The translations under genes were made by a program, and so were the position numbers. This document shows, in pieces, positions 35,018 to 46,604 of a stretch of 64,000 nucleotides of DNA. Source of the stretch: Mixophyes australis (Eukaryota > Chordata > Amphibia > Anura > Limnodynastidae); the NCBI GenBank assembly GCA_036250195.1, contig JAVHZZ010000003.1, forward strand, positions 17,033,004-17,097,003, given 5' to 3'. The notes below the pieces were generated by a model, which worked only from the letters and a program-made list of their open reading frames with translations, searched no databases and was not told where the DNA came from. Every line of letters begins with the position of its first letter. Positions within the stretch are counted from its first letter, which is position 1.

Positions 35018-35846
35018 GTTTGATCCACACTATAAAGATTGCACTTGCAAAATAGCCATTTTTACTTGTGGCATTGGGGATCATTTGCTTATGTGGCAAG
35101 AATATTAATTCCAAAAATATAACAATAAAATTGTAAAAATGTTGCCGACTGTCTCTGCTGCTTACGACACAGTTGGTCAACCTCTTCTCCTACCCTCTCT
35201 TAACTCCATAGTGCAGTGTTACGATGTTTATTTGTGTTTCAATTCCTACCTAGTGCACCCCTCCTTGGCCCTGATTCACAATTGAACTTTTAAGGGTTTG
35301 GTAATTATTTGGGGTTTCACTCACGTTTTCTGTCTGAAAGCATGGTGCAATGCAGGTGTTTGAAATTATTTAAAGCTGGTGCACCTATATATATTTTTTT
35401 ATTTATTTATTTTAAAATGTATATATAAAATAAAAGTGTTTGTTTACACGGATTTTGGAATTTGACATTTGTGTGTTACATGCCAAACGCCTCCATTGTT
35501 ACTTGGGTGCACAATATCCAACTAATTTGCACCGCTTGCATTGCACCATGCTTTGGGACTGACAATTTAAGTCAGCAAAGTTTGTCTAATTATTGGTGAA
35601 CATCCATTATGCTTCTGACACATCATCCCCTCCACTCACAATATCTATTGTGGGCCCACAATATTCCTGTTTTTGGGGTGTCTAACATTTCACATTGACC
35701 ATCGCGTCTCTTGTGCCAATCTTTCCCTCATTTGTCCGACAATAACACCTCTATGCTGATGGCAACAAAATCTAAATTGCTTCCCCTAGCCTATTTACTT
35801 CTGTAATATACAACTCTATTGGTGGTCTCACCATAGCGATGTGTAA

Positions 35847-36177
35847 TCATCATCATCACCATTTATTTATATAGCGCCACTGATTCCGCAGCTCTGTACA
35901 GAGAACTCAATTACATCAGTTCTTCCCCATTGGAGCTTACAGTCTAAATTCCCTAACATACACACACAGACAGACTAGTGTCAATTTTGATAGCAGCCAA
36001 TTAACCTAGCAGTATGTTTTTGGAATGTGGGAGGAAACTGGAGCACCCAGAGAAAAGCCATGCAAACACGGGGAGAACATACAAACTCCAAACAGATAAG
36101 GCCATGGTTGGGAATTGAACTCATGACCCCAGCGCAGTGAGGCAGAGCTGCTAACCACTAGGCCATTGTGATCCCTA
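35847..36177 (-). repeat. tRNA-derived SINE inside Harbinger
   Basis: This is the same family as 341-694, with the (ATG)n tail at 35848 and head near 36175. It is also present at the matching place in the duplicate (56457). Confidence 0.8.
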
Positions 36178-36356
36178 TCATTGCTCCCACAGGTAACACT
36201 GCCGCTTACTAGAAATGCTGGCATTACATCATTGTGGAGACTGTAGCTAGCAAAAATACTGGGAAGCATCCTTTATTTTTATTTAAGGTGACTGTGTCTT
36301 ATGATGGCTAGAGCAAAACAAAGCTCAATATTTTTTAATTGTTTTTGCATTCACAG

Positions 36357-36879
36357 ATGTCTTTATTGGCTGATCTAGACGTTCACATGACGCCAGAGTT
36401 CGGATCTATACCTGATTGCAGAGGAGAGGCAGGATGGCTGGCTGTTTCCAAGAGACGTAAATATCTGTATTTTTTTGATGTTTGTCTCAGCTAGCTAATA
36501 CAGTATAGTCTTTTTAAAAATTGCCAATTTGTTTAATGAGCCTGTCCATCTGTAGATGTACCGTTTTCCAAAGACAATTTCTACATAGACCAGCAGGTGT
36601 ATTGTGTTATTTAAACAACATAGCGTGTATATGTTTGTATTTGTTTGGGAGCTAGCATTTATAGATTGCAAGATGTATAGGTGTTGTTGTTTTTTTGAAA
36701 CTTCCAATATTCTCTGTACAGGACTAACATCATATTTTTTTCTTTTAAATCAGATATCAAAGTTTGTGAATGGTGTGTAGATTCCTGTACACATCATCGC
36801 GGATGCAGCTTAGCCTTTGTGGCGATGGTTGATGAAGGGCTTCACACAGCAACATCAGCACTCACTGGCGAACATTTGG
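36357..36879 (+). other. phase-matched exon pair, unknown protein
   Basis: Exon-like segment 36357-36456 (100 nt) has an acceptor TTGCATTCACAG and donor GTAAAT, and is open from an initial ATG. Segment 36754-36879 (126 nt) has an acceptor TTTCTTTTAAATCAG and donor GTAACA. The first leaves one base and the second supplies two, so the frame is kept across the 297-nt intron. The second segment is rich in Cys and His (CEWCVDSCTHHRGC). I recognise no family. It may be a Harbinger-encoded exon, a captured host fragment, or chance. Confidence 0.3.
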
Positions 36880-37599
36880 GTAACACAAACCATTAGCTCT
36901 GCTCGGATGGTGTTTCAAAATGCTATTGGACGATGCAGAATTACTTGAAGTGCAATGACATTAAGAGCAAACTTGTACACCATATATTTGCTGCTTCCTG
37001 TATTATACCTTAATTTTGTGAAATACAGAAAGCGCAGTTTGTAACAGAGTGGAACGTACAGTACTCTGAATTTTGTGTCCGTTCTGTGGATTCGAATACT
37101 TAGGAGTCCAAGTGCATAAATACCTCTGCAGAACACATTAAAACCACCATCACACCCATCTGTCATCCATTATTGAGTAGAGCAGACAAAGGTCAACTGT
37201 CATAAATATTTTTACACCAAATGGTGATTTATTTGTGTAAATGGTACCTATTTCCGCATATTTAACAATAGATATATGAGCAAAATGAAAAAAAGTGTGT
37301 TTCCAAAATACAAACAAATTACAATTGTTTAAACAATATAAATATTTTTTGTTAATTTTTGTTCTAAAAATGTTAAAACAATACAAAACTTTTCGAAAAA
37401 AATTTTGTATGTTGGTTATTTATCTTAATGTTCTAAAAATTGATACAAAAATACAATTTAAAAATATAAAAATTGTGGTGTGTCTTTTGTAATTTAATTA
37501 CACTTAATGTGTTGAGCTTATTTTAGCCAATAATGGATTTACATTTAGAACAAAACTTAACATTTAAATAACATCGGTCCCTTTGCACTATAGCATAAT

Positions 37600-38335
37600 T
37601 TCTTACATCATTTATGTATTTATGATTGCGCCAGATAATATGAGGCGCTTTACAGAGAACACAGTCCCTGGCCCAATCGAGATTATAACAAAAACTTTTT
37701 TAATTCTAAAAATATGTGAAGGGTTAAAGCTCATCAAATAATGAATAACAAATAAAAGTTTTAACGAATATACTCGCATTATACCCTAAGGAGCATGTCC
37801 CCTCCAAGTCAACCCACTCCCCCCAAAAAGTCAAAGGACATTCGTAGTAATAGATGGCAGCATGCAGCATACAAAGATGCATTTGATGGGGAGCTAAATG
37901 AAAAATATGAGGACAGATTTATATGGTGATAGAGCATGTCGTAGTGCAATTTGCAAAGTCCGAGTACTTACCAGAAAAATGTTCTGCCAAAACCAAATTT
38001 TCAGAGTGTTTCTCCAAGGGTAAATCATCAAGTAGCAGGACTGAATGAACAAAACAGGTGTCTCCTTCCATTGCACATCCAGGTGTACATGTCTCTTCTC
38101 TAATTCACCACACCCCCCTGTGCTAGGATAGGAGCAATGAAGGACAGGCAATTTTTATTTTGGGAGAAGCATGAGTGACGTGACCTCACTCAGCTGTTCC
38201 TTTCAATAATTAATTTGGCCCACAAACTGCACGCAGATACAAAGGACATGTTTGGTATTTGAACTCGAGACGCCAGTGAGCTGAGGCAGAGGTACTAACC
38301 ACTAAGGTACAAGAGCAGATCTGAACTGTGTGCAG
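37600..38335 (-). repeat. diverged SINE split by an insertion
   Basis: 37605-37690 resembles the SINE tail (GCGCCAGATAAT-like, then GGCGCTTTACAGAGAAC). 38235-38320 resembles its tRNA-like head on the minus strand (GAACTCGAGACGCCAGTGAG and ACTAACCACTAAGG). About 540 bp of unrelated sequence separates them. Confidence 0.5.
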
Positions 38336-38574
38336 GTTGTATCTACTCTCCTATGTATAGATAATGGAAGAGTATACTATGCTGTTTCGGAACGCCAATA
38401 ATGTAATACACTCATGTTTCTTTTATGATGTATGTTTAGTTATGCTAGCGATTTCTATGACATGCATTTGCTGAAATTTCAGTTCAAAACAAACTCAATA
38501 AATAGTTCACTGTGAATGCTCTTCATTCAACACAATACCCTAAATAGTATAACCGCTTATGTAACATAAAGACT

Positions 38575-39420
38575 TATATAAAATAAAGACACGGAGGCTT
38601 GAGTAAGTGGCACTAAAAAATATTTTTATTATAACCTAATTAAACCTGGTGGCGGAGAAAGGGCACTGAAGATCAGCTCCAGCGATACCCAACCAAGCGT
38701 GGACATGGCAATGTAGCCTTAAGTTCACCCACTTCTCTCATAACCCCACTGCTTGGCCGGCCCTAACCTGGCATCAGGGTAAACTGCACTCACCTCACTA
38801 CTCACTCCCCCTCCCTCACTGAGCCGGGCGAGGCCCCTCCCCACGGAAGGGACAAGAGTAACCGCTTGCCTTGTAAGGGGACAGATACCTGCGACCAATC
38901 ACGATAGAGCCGTCTATATCAGCCGCTGATCGCAGTGCCTTCCTCCCCCACCAATCTGTAAACTACTACCAACATTATCTAAACCTACCATAAAACTAAC
39001 ACCTCTATAAAAATGGCGTGGGTGGGCGGGATTTTGCCAGCCGAGTGACTCTCCCAGGATATTGCATCAGCCTACACAGCCACAAGGACCTCCCACAGCA
39101 TCACTGGCCATACCCACACCCCCAGTTAACTCTTTCTGGTAAGTGCTGACACGAATGCTACACTGTCACTATTTAATTTCGTTCGTCTAAAATGGGACTC
39201 TCTTGTACTACACGATCAGTCATGTAAGTGAATATAAAGGTGTGTTTATTAAGCTCATTAACAACTTAAAGTTATTTCTCCCATGTCATATAAGTGTTAA
39301 GAGGAATGATTAGGTACTAAAAGTTCTGCATAATACACTCCGATTATTTTTCTAAATGTAAACAAACCCTTCGCACCTCCCACATTTGCCGTTACGTAAT
39401 ACCTTCTTATCTTTCAATAG
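38575..39420. other. Harbinger 3' interior, unclassified
   Basis: GC-rich non-coding sequence 38640-39130 is of unknown class. It is duplicated at 59200-59750. Confidence 0.35.
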
Positions 39421-39825
39421 GAAGCGGATCTTAAGAAACGGATTTTAAGATCCGTAGACAGCTTAGGTTCTGATGCTTATTGTTTTTCGTTACGTAACTG
39501 GCTTTTAGTGGATGTGTTTGTAAAGTTCCGTGACGTATATGAATTATGCTCTTCTTATCTCCCCGTCTGTTCTTAAAATATGCATCGCAACTTCGGCAAC
39601 TGATCCGTATATTAATGAATCAGGCCCAAACACATCATCCTATCACTTTTACCATTCAGAACGTAATAGTTTAAATTTTGCCAGATACACTTAAAAAAAC
39701 AAAAAGAACACACACACAAATTGAAGCACATTTGGTTAGTTCCTTGTGTTTGATTAAAGGACTTTATTCCTTCAAAGAAAATGCACTTAATGTATATATA
39801 TATTAGAGATGGTCACTGACCCCCG

Positions 39826-39962
39826 TGTTTTGGTTTTGGATTCGGTTTTGGATCTGGATTACCGTCGTGTTTTGGTTTTGGTTTTGGTTTTGCAAAATCG
39901 CCATTGCTTGTTTTGGTTTTGGTTTTGGTTTTGGTTTTGTTTGGTTTTGTTTTGCTATTTTG
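39826..39962. repeat. GGTTTT-rich hexamer tract
   Basis: This is a degenerate (GGTTTT)n array just inside the left end of the hAT-like element, in at least two blocks. Its position inside a transposon argues against a telomeric origin. Confidence 0.75.
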
Positions 39963-40149
39963 TTGGAAAATACATGTTTTTGTGCCTAAAATAACCCAAT
40001 TTAGTGCTCCAACTGTTTTAGAGATAAGTAATCTAATTGTTGAGGTAATAAATCATCCATAAAAACTGTTTAATTCTTCGTTGGTAGGCCTTCATTTATT
40101 CTACACACAAAACAGATTGTCTTCCTCTCCATCTAGGCATATTGGCAAT

Positions 40150-40640
40150 GCAGCCATTGTCTTTGAATCTATATTACACCCTACACTTATAGTTAAATAT
40201 GTAAAGAAATGGAAAAAGAGAAGTTTGCTTTCTGTCTCTATAGGCCCCCTCCACTTTTTTAAAAAAACAAAAAATTCAGCCATTATAGACTGTACAATAT
40301 TAATTGACATGGAGAAAGCCAGTTTGGTTTCTGTCTCTCTAGGCCCCCCTCCACTTGTATTAAATACCAAAAAATCCAGCCGTTATAGAATGTACAATAT
40401 TAATTGACATGGAGAAAGCCAGTTTGGTTTCTGTCTCTCTGGGCCCCCCTCCACTTGTATAAAATACTAATAAATTCAGCCGTTATATACTGTACAATAT
40501 AAATTGAAATGGACAAAGGCAGTTTGGTATCTGTCTGCATCAGATCCTCTCTCCACTAGGAGTAAAATAGAAAACTATTCAGCCGTTATATAATCTAGAA
40601 TATAAATAGAAATTGAGAAAGGCAATTTGGTATCTGTCTG
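40150..40640. repeat. left 100-bp tandem array
   Basis: There are about four to five units. CAGCCRTTATA-type marks occur at 40277, 40378, 40478 and 40579 (spacing 100-101 bp), with a more diverged first unit near 40151. Shared blocks include CAGTTTGGTWTCTGTCT and CCTCCACTTGTAT. It lies immediately downstream of the 219-aa ORF stop. Confidence 0.8.
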
Positions 40641-41238
40641 CATCATAATCATCAACATCATCATTAGCGCCCTCGTCGCCTACACAAATCTCCCCCTCAT
40701 CCTCTTCTAATTCCAAAGTGGCATCCTCAATTTGGGTATCACCGGCTACACTCGGGCTATTAAGGCACACATCAGCAGAATGCTCACGATTAGACATCCC
40801 ACTGTTGGATGGACTCTCCACAGGGATTGTTGTCATTTGTGAATCAGAGCAAATATTCTCCTGTAATGCCTCACTGTTATCTTGCAGCTCGGCTTTGACG
40901 CGTAACAGTAGTTGTGCACCAATTGTAGGCTGGGTAACTTTTTGGGATCTGCCACTAATAGCCAAAGGTGAAGGCCTCATTCTCTCTTTGCCACTGCGTG
41001 TGTAGAATGGCATCCTTGCAATTTTTTTTTTATCGTCACTTAACTTTTGCTCAGTTACACTTCTTTTTCGCTTCAATACAGTAAATTTTTTTTGGGTTTT
41101 TGTTTTTTGCACTAATTTGAAAACACTCTGTTGTTTGACATCGCCTTGGCCAGATGATGTACTGGGAACACTAACATCAGGACTGGTGACAGAACCTGGT
41201 TGCTCATTCAGATCATATGTGGACTGCTTTGAATCCAT
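40579..41238 (-). CDS. 219-aa acidic/basic ORF of the hAT-like element
   Basis: No known domain is recognised. The N-terminus is Ser/Thr/Gln-rich. Residues about 45-75 are strongly basic (KRKRS and DDKKK, possible nuclear signals). The C-terminal third is very acidic (LELEEDEGEI and NDDVDDYDAD). The last residues run into the left 100-bp array. Many transposase N-termini before the BED finger look like this, so it may be the first exon or a truncated transposase. Its start is about 10 bp from the right 100-bp array, which could act as its promoter region. Both ideas are inference. Confidence 0.45.
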   Translation of the reverse strand: MDSKQSTYDLNEQPGSVTSPDVSVPSTSSGQGDVKQQSVFKLVQKTKTQKKFTVLKRKRSVTEQKLSDDKKKIARMPFYTRSGKERMRPSPLAISGRSQKVTQPTIGAQLLLRVKAELQDNSEALQENICSDSQMTTIPVESPSNSGMSNREHSADVCLNSPSVAGDTQIEDATLELEEDEGEICVGDEGANDDVDDYDADRYQIAFLNFYLYSRLYNG

Positions 41239-41250
41239 TCTGAGCGCAAA

Positions 41251-42270
41251 CCACTGGGGAGTGCTAAAAATTATTTAGTAGATTCTGCTGACAGTTATGA
41301 CTTTTGACAGTCAGAAATATTAATGCACAATTAGGGAGGACACCCCAAAAGCACTGAGGAGTGCTAAAAATTATTTAGTAGATACTGCTGACAGAAATGA
41401 CTTTTGACAGCCAGAAATATTAATGCACAATTAGGGAGGACACCCCAAAAGCACTGAGGAGTGCTACAAATTATTTAGTAGATACTGCTGACAGAAATGA
41501 CTTTTGACAGTCAGAAATATTAATGCACAATTAGGGAGGACACCCCAAAAGCACTGAGGAGTGCTAAAAATTATTTAGTAGATACTGCTGACAGAAATGA
41601 CTTTTGACAGCCAGAAATATTAATGCACAATTAGGGAGGACACCCCAAAAGCACTGAGGAGTGCTACAAATTATTTAGTAGATACTGCTGACAGAAATGA
41701 CTTTTGACAGCCAGAAATATTAATGCACAATTAGGGAGGACACCCCAAAAGCACTGAGGAGTGCTACAAATTATTTAGTAGATACTGCTGACAGATATGA
41801 CTTTTGACAGCCAGAAATATTAATGCACAATTAGGGAGGACACCCCAAAAGCACTGAGGTGTGCTACAAATTATTTAGTAGATACTGCTGACAGATATGA
41901 CTTTTGACAGCCAGAAATATTAATGCACAATTAGGGAGGACACCCCAAAAGCACTGAGGTGTGCTACAAATTATTTAGTAGATACTGCTGACAGATATGA
42001 CTTTTGACAGCCAGAAATATTAATGCACAATTAGGGAGGACACCCCAAAAGCACTGAGGAGTTCTAAAAATTATTTAGTAGATACTGCTGACAGATATGA
42101 CTTTTGACAGCCAGAAATATTAATGCACAATTAGGGAGGACACCACAAAAGCACTGAGGAGTGCTAAAAATTATTTAGTAGATACTGCAGACAGATATGA
42201 CTTTTGACAGCCAGAAATATTTATGCACAATTATGGGGGACACCCCAAAAGCGCTGGGGAGTGCCAAATA
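41251..42270. repeat. right array, ten units of exactly 100 bp
   Basis: TTATTTAGTA occurs at 41271, 41371, 41471 and so on to 42171, always 100 bp apart. Units differ by a few substitutions (for example GCTAAAAA or GCTACAAA, ACAGAAATG or ACAGATATG) in blocks that suggest stepwise amplification. It is non-coding and unrelated in sequence to the left array. Confidence 0.95.
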
Positions 42271-42609
42271 TGAAGAAAAAATAATAAACCTCTATCCTCC
42301 TCTCTGCATTAGCGATTTTGGTTAGAGCAATTGCAAGAACAATATTGTATTCTCTGTCCCTGCTCTAATTAGCCTATGACTACACCCTGCTCTCTCCCTC
42401 TGTCAAATGGCGATGGATTGCTGTGGAGGCGTGTATTTATAAAGTTGAAGTATCGCGAGAACCGAGCCCCGAGATCCGACGACGTCACAATGACGTTCGG
42501 CCTCGATTTGGATTCGGAATGGGCGGGAGAGTACCGAGCTGCTCAGCTCGGTACTCGGATACCCAAAGTTCGGGTGGGTTCGGTTCTCGGAGAACCGGAC
42601 CCGCCCATC

Positions 42610-42613
<4 letters not shown>

Positions 42614-42659
<46 letters not shown>

Positions 42660-42660
42660 T
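42614..42660. repeat. (TA)n tract beside TAS2R copy 3
   Basis: This is the right half of the TA tract split by the hAT-like insertion. It is followed by the conserved CAAATAGAGTGGACAAC block. Confidence 0.9.
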
Positions 42661-42853
42661 TATATATATAAAATTCACAAATAGAGTGGACAACAAAGAA
42701 ATTGTTGAATCTGTTTTAAGTAGAAACCAGATTCAAACAAATGAAACACATTTATTTCAGTCACACTATATTTTCTTTTAAGCAATATTGTAGCCTAATA
42801 TTATTTCTGTGCAGCTTATGGACAACATACGAGTCAGTACAGCTTCCATATTA

Positions 42854-43780
42854 TTATTGCTTATTTGAATGACTTGCTCCTGCACAGCGGAAAGCATCAA
42901 GAACAGAGCTTTTCAGTCTTACATTGCTGGCTATTAATATAACAGAGTGTAGGCTCGGGTAGGCAGATATACCAGTAATGTATAATAAACCATGTAATGA
43001 ATCTAGTTTTGTGCTAAAAAAACTCAAGTTTGAAGCTATAAAATACAGAGCATAAAGGAGCAGAAAGGAGATCAGATTTCTAATTGCACCACTGTGAGCG
43101 TCAAGTTGGATATTAGTGAATCCTGAATCTTTACTGCTCATATTCCTGGTGTGTTTCAGGAGTGATACAATCAGAAGACAAATGGCTGCACAAAATATGA
43201 GGAACGGTAAGAAGGATCCTATGAAAAAGATGATGAACATATCCTTGAAATTTGCTTTCACAGTTACATTTCCTGTATTGGAGCTGTTAATGTCATGGGT
43301 AGAATTCATGTAGTGTACTGAGTACATGCACCACATGGTTGGTAGACTGGAGAGAAAAGACACCATCATTGACGTCAGAAGCAGCCACGGCACCAACCTG
43401 GAGATGTTCATCTTAAGTCTCAGGAATAATCTGTTGCTGTAGTTTGTGATCTTTACGCAGTAGAACACACAGAGCACGGTGCCCCACCACAGGCTGCAGA
43501 ATGTCACAAATATAGTTGTAGTGAAAAAATATTCCAGGACATTTTCACTTGGAAAGATTGAATGAGGAGCAGTTGTATCAGCAACTATTATAAGAATAAC
43601 AATTAGAAGAAGGATCCTCACCATTCCCAGGCTGGTCATGATAATGTCCACGGCTTGAAGAGTTTGACCTTTCAACCACCAAATGAAGATTTTTATCACA
43701 ATAAATGCATTAAGAAGAAATCCAACAAATATCATAGAACAACAAATACTTAGTAGAAAAATTAAAGCTGTAAAATTCAT
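42854..43780 (-). CDS. bitter taste receptor, TAS2R family (copy 3), intact
   Basis: This is a 308-residue seven-membrane-segment receptor with the same signatures as copy 1: GFLLNAF in TM1, FYCVKITNYSNRLFLRLK after TM3, NSTHDINSSN glycosylation sites in loop 2, KHTRNMSSK before TM6 and YPSLHSVILIASN in TM7. The start at 43780 equals that of the paralogues. The frame is open upstream to 43966. It is nearly identical to copy 4: three residues differ (I/V in loop 1, Y/F in the KITNYS motif, A/T in TM6-7). Y in the KITNYS motif is the rarer form among these copies, where F is usual. Confidence 0.93.
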   Translation of the reverse strand: MNFTALIFLLSICCSMIFVGFLLNAFIVIKIFIWWLKGQTLQAVDIIMTSLGMVRILLLIVILIIVADTTAPHSIFPSENVLEYFFTTTIFVTFCSLWWGTVLCVFYCVKITNYSNRLFLRLKMNISRLVPWLLLTSMMVSFLSSLPTMWCMYSVHYMNSTHDINSSNTGNVTVKANFKDMFIIFFIGSFLPFLIFCAAICLLIVSLLKHTRNMSSKDSGFTNIQLDAHSGAIRNLISFLLLYALYFIASNLSFFSTKLDSLHGLLYITGISAYPSLHSVILIASNVRLKSSVLDAFRCAGASHSNKQ

Positions 43781-43966
43781 ATTTTCTTCACAGGATGATG
43801 CACTTGTGTCAGAGTATCTGATTTCTTTATAACCATCCAGAACCGTCTGTCTTATTGTGGACGAGGCTGTCTGCGGTGTGACATGAACTGAGACTGTGTT
43901 ATTATTAAATATAGGAATGTACTTTGCATGACATTTGGTTGCAAGTTGCTGAGCTATTGCCATCAT
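43781..43966 (-). other. in-frame 62-codon extension, TAS2R copy 3
   Basis: This matches the extension before copy 1 in length and frame. There is no signal peptide or membrane segment, so 5' UTR is the default reading. Confidence 0.5.
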
Positions 43967-45410
43967 TATATTTGAATGGAGATAGTAGTTTATTTACGTT
44001 AGAGCAATATCAGATTTGACTGAAATTCAGCTCCATGTGCATATGGCAGCAAACCCTTGATATTTGTGGGGGCAGGGGTGTAGTGTAGTGGACGGATCAT
44101 GTGCTCTAGTTATTGGCAGCACCAATAACTGGAGCACCGGCTCAGTCAAATTGGTTGGTGGCCATAAAGCACCAGGGCAGCGCAGAAATGATGTGCATGC
44201 TGCTGACGACAGTGTAACCACCCACAAGCAAGCATGTGGCCACTGTTTAATGATGCGGTGGAAACTCTTCCTGTGCACAGTGCATAGCGTGCATTTGTGA
44301 ATTCTGTTGACATCACTTATGTGTTCATTAAAAAAATGTGTGCATTATAAGAAATACTGTTCCCCTTGTTGTGATTTACAGATATTAGAGACGCCAGCCT
44401 TGTGCTTTTCTATGGTCACAATACTCCCCTGTGACATCTAATACCCATATCATTTAAAGTAAGGAGTGTATTACCCATTATTTATTTGTACAATAATTTA
44501 TACAATCAATAAATCATTACTGATCCCCAAAAAATTGAGCTTCAGGCAGTCACTAAGTTGATTCACTTGCGTTGATAGCTGAACACACCCACTTGTCATT
44601 CAGTGGATGCCTTATAGCTCTGACCATTAATAGAGAGTGATGTAAAGACAAAATTAATAATAAATAAAACAAATAATTAGACATGTGTGTAATACATGTA
44701 CAAGTGGTAGTAAAATAAATGTCAGTTATTGACAATTAAAAAGCATATATGATCTGTAATACTTTTACCTATAGAGATGAGTATAGTTGTGTGCTGTTTT
44801 AATTTATAACATTTTAACGTTTTTTTATACAGGACAAGAATAGAGGAGCACACTTTAGACACTAAAGACACACTAACCAGAGTAACAAATATTTGTGTAT
44901 TAGACTGCAATTTCACAATACAATATAATATTTTAAATAAACATGGGGTTCTTAGCGCACTTTTTGATCAAATCATCACTGCCCATCTACTGTGAAAAGG
45001 TGATCTCATCCAGATGGGCACCTACACTAACAATCAATATATATAATATGGGTACATACCACTTTATGTAGAATATGCCTGCAGTTAATGAGTTTTCTTT
45101 TCACTGTTGCATATGTGACAACCCATAAGAAGATTGTGTGACCTAGCATTGTTGTGATTTTTTGTGGGTTGCTCCTGTGGGCTTCCTGGTGCACTTGCAT
45201 GCAACATGCACATTTTGAAGCATGTGCGCACACCATAGCATGAACACTGAGCACACCAGAAAAATGGAGAGGGACATGAGCCTAAGAGGAGAGATTGAAA
45301 TGGCTTTCTGTAATGAGTGGAGATGCTTGTGAGAGCAAGCAGGGCTGGAAGGATTAGCAACCGTGACATCCCTGTGTAGAGGGGTGTTTAGATTGCCATT
45401 TACACTAATT
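43967..45410. other. TAS2R unit 3 distal flank
   Basis: 43967-44300 is similar to the flanks of copies 1 and 2 (AAACCCTTGATATTTG block). 44300-45410 has no recognised gene and is repeated at 62128-63238. Confidence 0.55.
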
Positions 45411-45752
45411 GGGGCAGCACGGTGGCTTAGTGGTTAGCACTTCTACCTCACAGCACTGGGGTCATGAGTTTGATTCCCAACCATGGCCTTATCTGTGTGG
45501 AGTTTGTGTGTTCTCCCCATGTTTGAGTGGGTTTCCTCCGGGTGCTCCGGTTTCCTCCCACACTCCAAAATAATACAGGTAGGTTAATTGACTGCTATCA
45601 AATTGACCCTAGTCTGTCTGTGTGTGTGTGTTTGTGTGTGTATTAGGGAATTTAGACTGTAAGCTCCAATGGGGCAGGGACTGATGTGAGGGAGTTCACT
45701 GTACAGCGAGAGGGAATTAGTGGTGCTATATAAATAAATGATGATGATGATT
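45411..45752 (+). repeat. tRNA-derived SINE
   Basis: This is the plus-strand copy of the family, running from GGGGCAGCACGGTGGCTTAG to the (ATG)n tail. A (TG)n expansion lies near 45620. Confidence 0.8.
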
Positions 45753-45914
45753 GGATAATTAATAATTGCACGCACCACCACAGTAAACAATATGCCTCCC
45801 TGACCACATGTCAAGAAGAGGCCCTATCTCTGATGTATGGGTACACAAATTCTCCTATCACTGTTTGTAAATAATCACCGGTGCAAGCCTGTGCTGGCCT
45901 TGTGAAAGTACATT

Positions 45915-46330
45915 CCCAGAGGCATGACATAAACATATTAATTTCTTGCAAAAGTAGTTAATAGGGTTCCACTAATCTACAGGAAGTCAATCAATAAGGC
46001 ATATCTGTCACAAAACCAATGTAAACATATGATGGAGACTGAAACAGCCACTTTCCAAAGTGTAAGCATTATGATACCACCTTCTACAATAATGTCTGGA
46101 CCTGTAGAAAAAATTGTTTTGGAATAAAGTAATGGTGTTCATAGACAATAGTTTATAAAATTACCATACAAAAAGTAAGGAAAAAAGACACATACTGAGC
46201 ACCAATTCTTGTTACTATATTTTATTGTAATTTGTTTTTCTTTCGTTATTGTCCAATAAAAATATTTAGCAAAAAAAATAATTTATTGAAAAACAGAAAC
46301 ATATAAGTACATTTATAGCTGCTGGACTCT
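45915..46330. repeat. TAS2R unit 3 terminal flank
   Basis: This aligns with 19790-20027 plus 22029-22160 and is the uninterrupted form of that sequence (empty site for the 2-kb TIR element). Confidence 0.7.
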
Positions 46331-46604
46331 ATTTTGTAACCCAGATTGATTATTCGAACAATTCTATCTCAATCCAACCTCTGATACCACTATTATCACC
46401 TAATGTACCTGCCTTACTATGTCACGTCTTCTAATATTGACATAAAATGCTGGATATTGAGGCCTATTTCCTCTTACCTGATTGTTAATTCTCCTCCCTT
46501 TCCTTGCATAAGGCACCAAGTCATATATAAAGACATTTTACAATTATATAAAAGATCAATAAGACCACAAGACCTATTACTATATATTGTACTATACCTG
46601 ACAT

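Larger units (their letters stand above)
22387..39627. mobile_element. PIF-Harbinger transposon carrying a nested gypsy element
   Basis: The ends are GAGCCTAATTCATTAAGG and (reverse strand) GGGCCTGATTCATTAA, flanked by AAA (22384-22386 and 39628-39630). Unit 1 keeps the empty site at 1542-1544. Divergent Myb-like exons (minus) and a HARBI1-like transposase (plus) are the known two-gene layout of this superfamily. Without the gypsy insertion the element would be about 9.8 kb. It also holds a SINE and exon-like segments after the transposase. Confidence 0.8.
39804..42613. mobile_element. 2810-bp hAT-like element with two 100-bp arrays
   Basis: The left end is TAGAGATGGTCACTG and the right end (reverse strand) TAGAGATGGGCGGG. 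Both sit in a TA tract (ATATATAT on each side, consistent with an 8-bp duplication). The duplicate locus has only the TA tract (60409-60495), so it is the empty site. TAGAG fits hAT termini, and related ends occur next to hAT transposase code at 4518-6087. It contains a 219-aa ORF but no recognisable transposase catalytic domain, so it is probably non-autonomous. Confidence 0.8.

Noticed and set aside
39826..39962. Telomere-like GGTTTT repeats
   Set aside because: They are degenerate, not TTAGGG, and inside a transposon.
41251..42270. Regular 100-bp repeats as a possible CRISPR array
   Set aside because: Units are contiguous with no unique spacers, and the sequence is a vertebrate transposon.
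45411..45480. tRNA gene at the SINE head
   Set aside because: The box A and B resemblance is degenerate and the sequence continues into the SINE body. No intact cloverleaf is seen.
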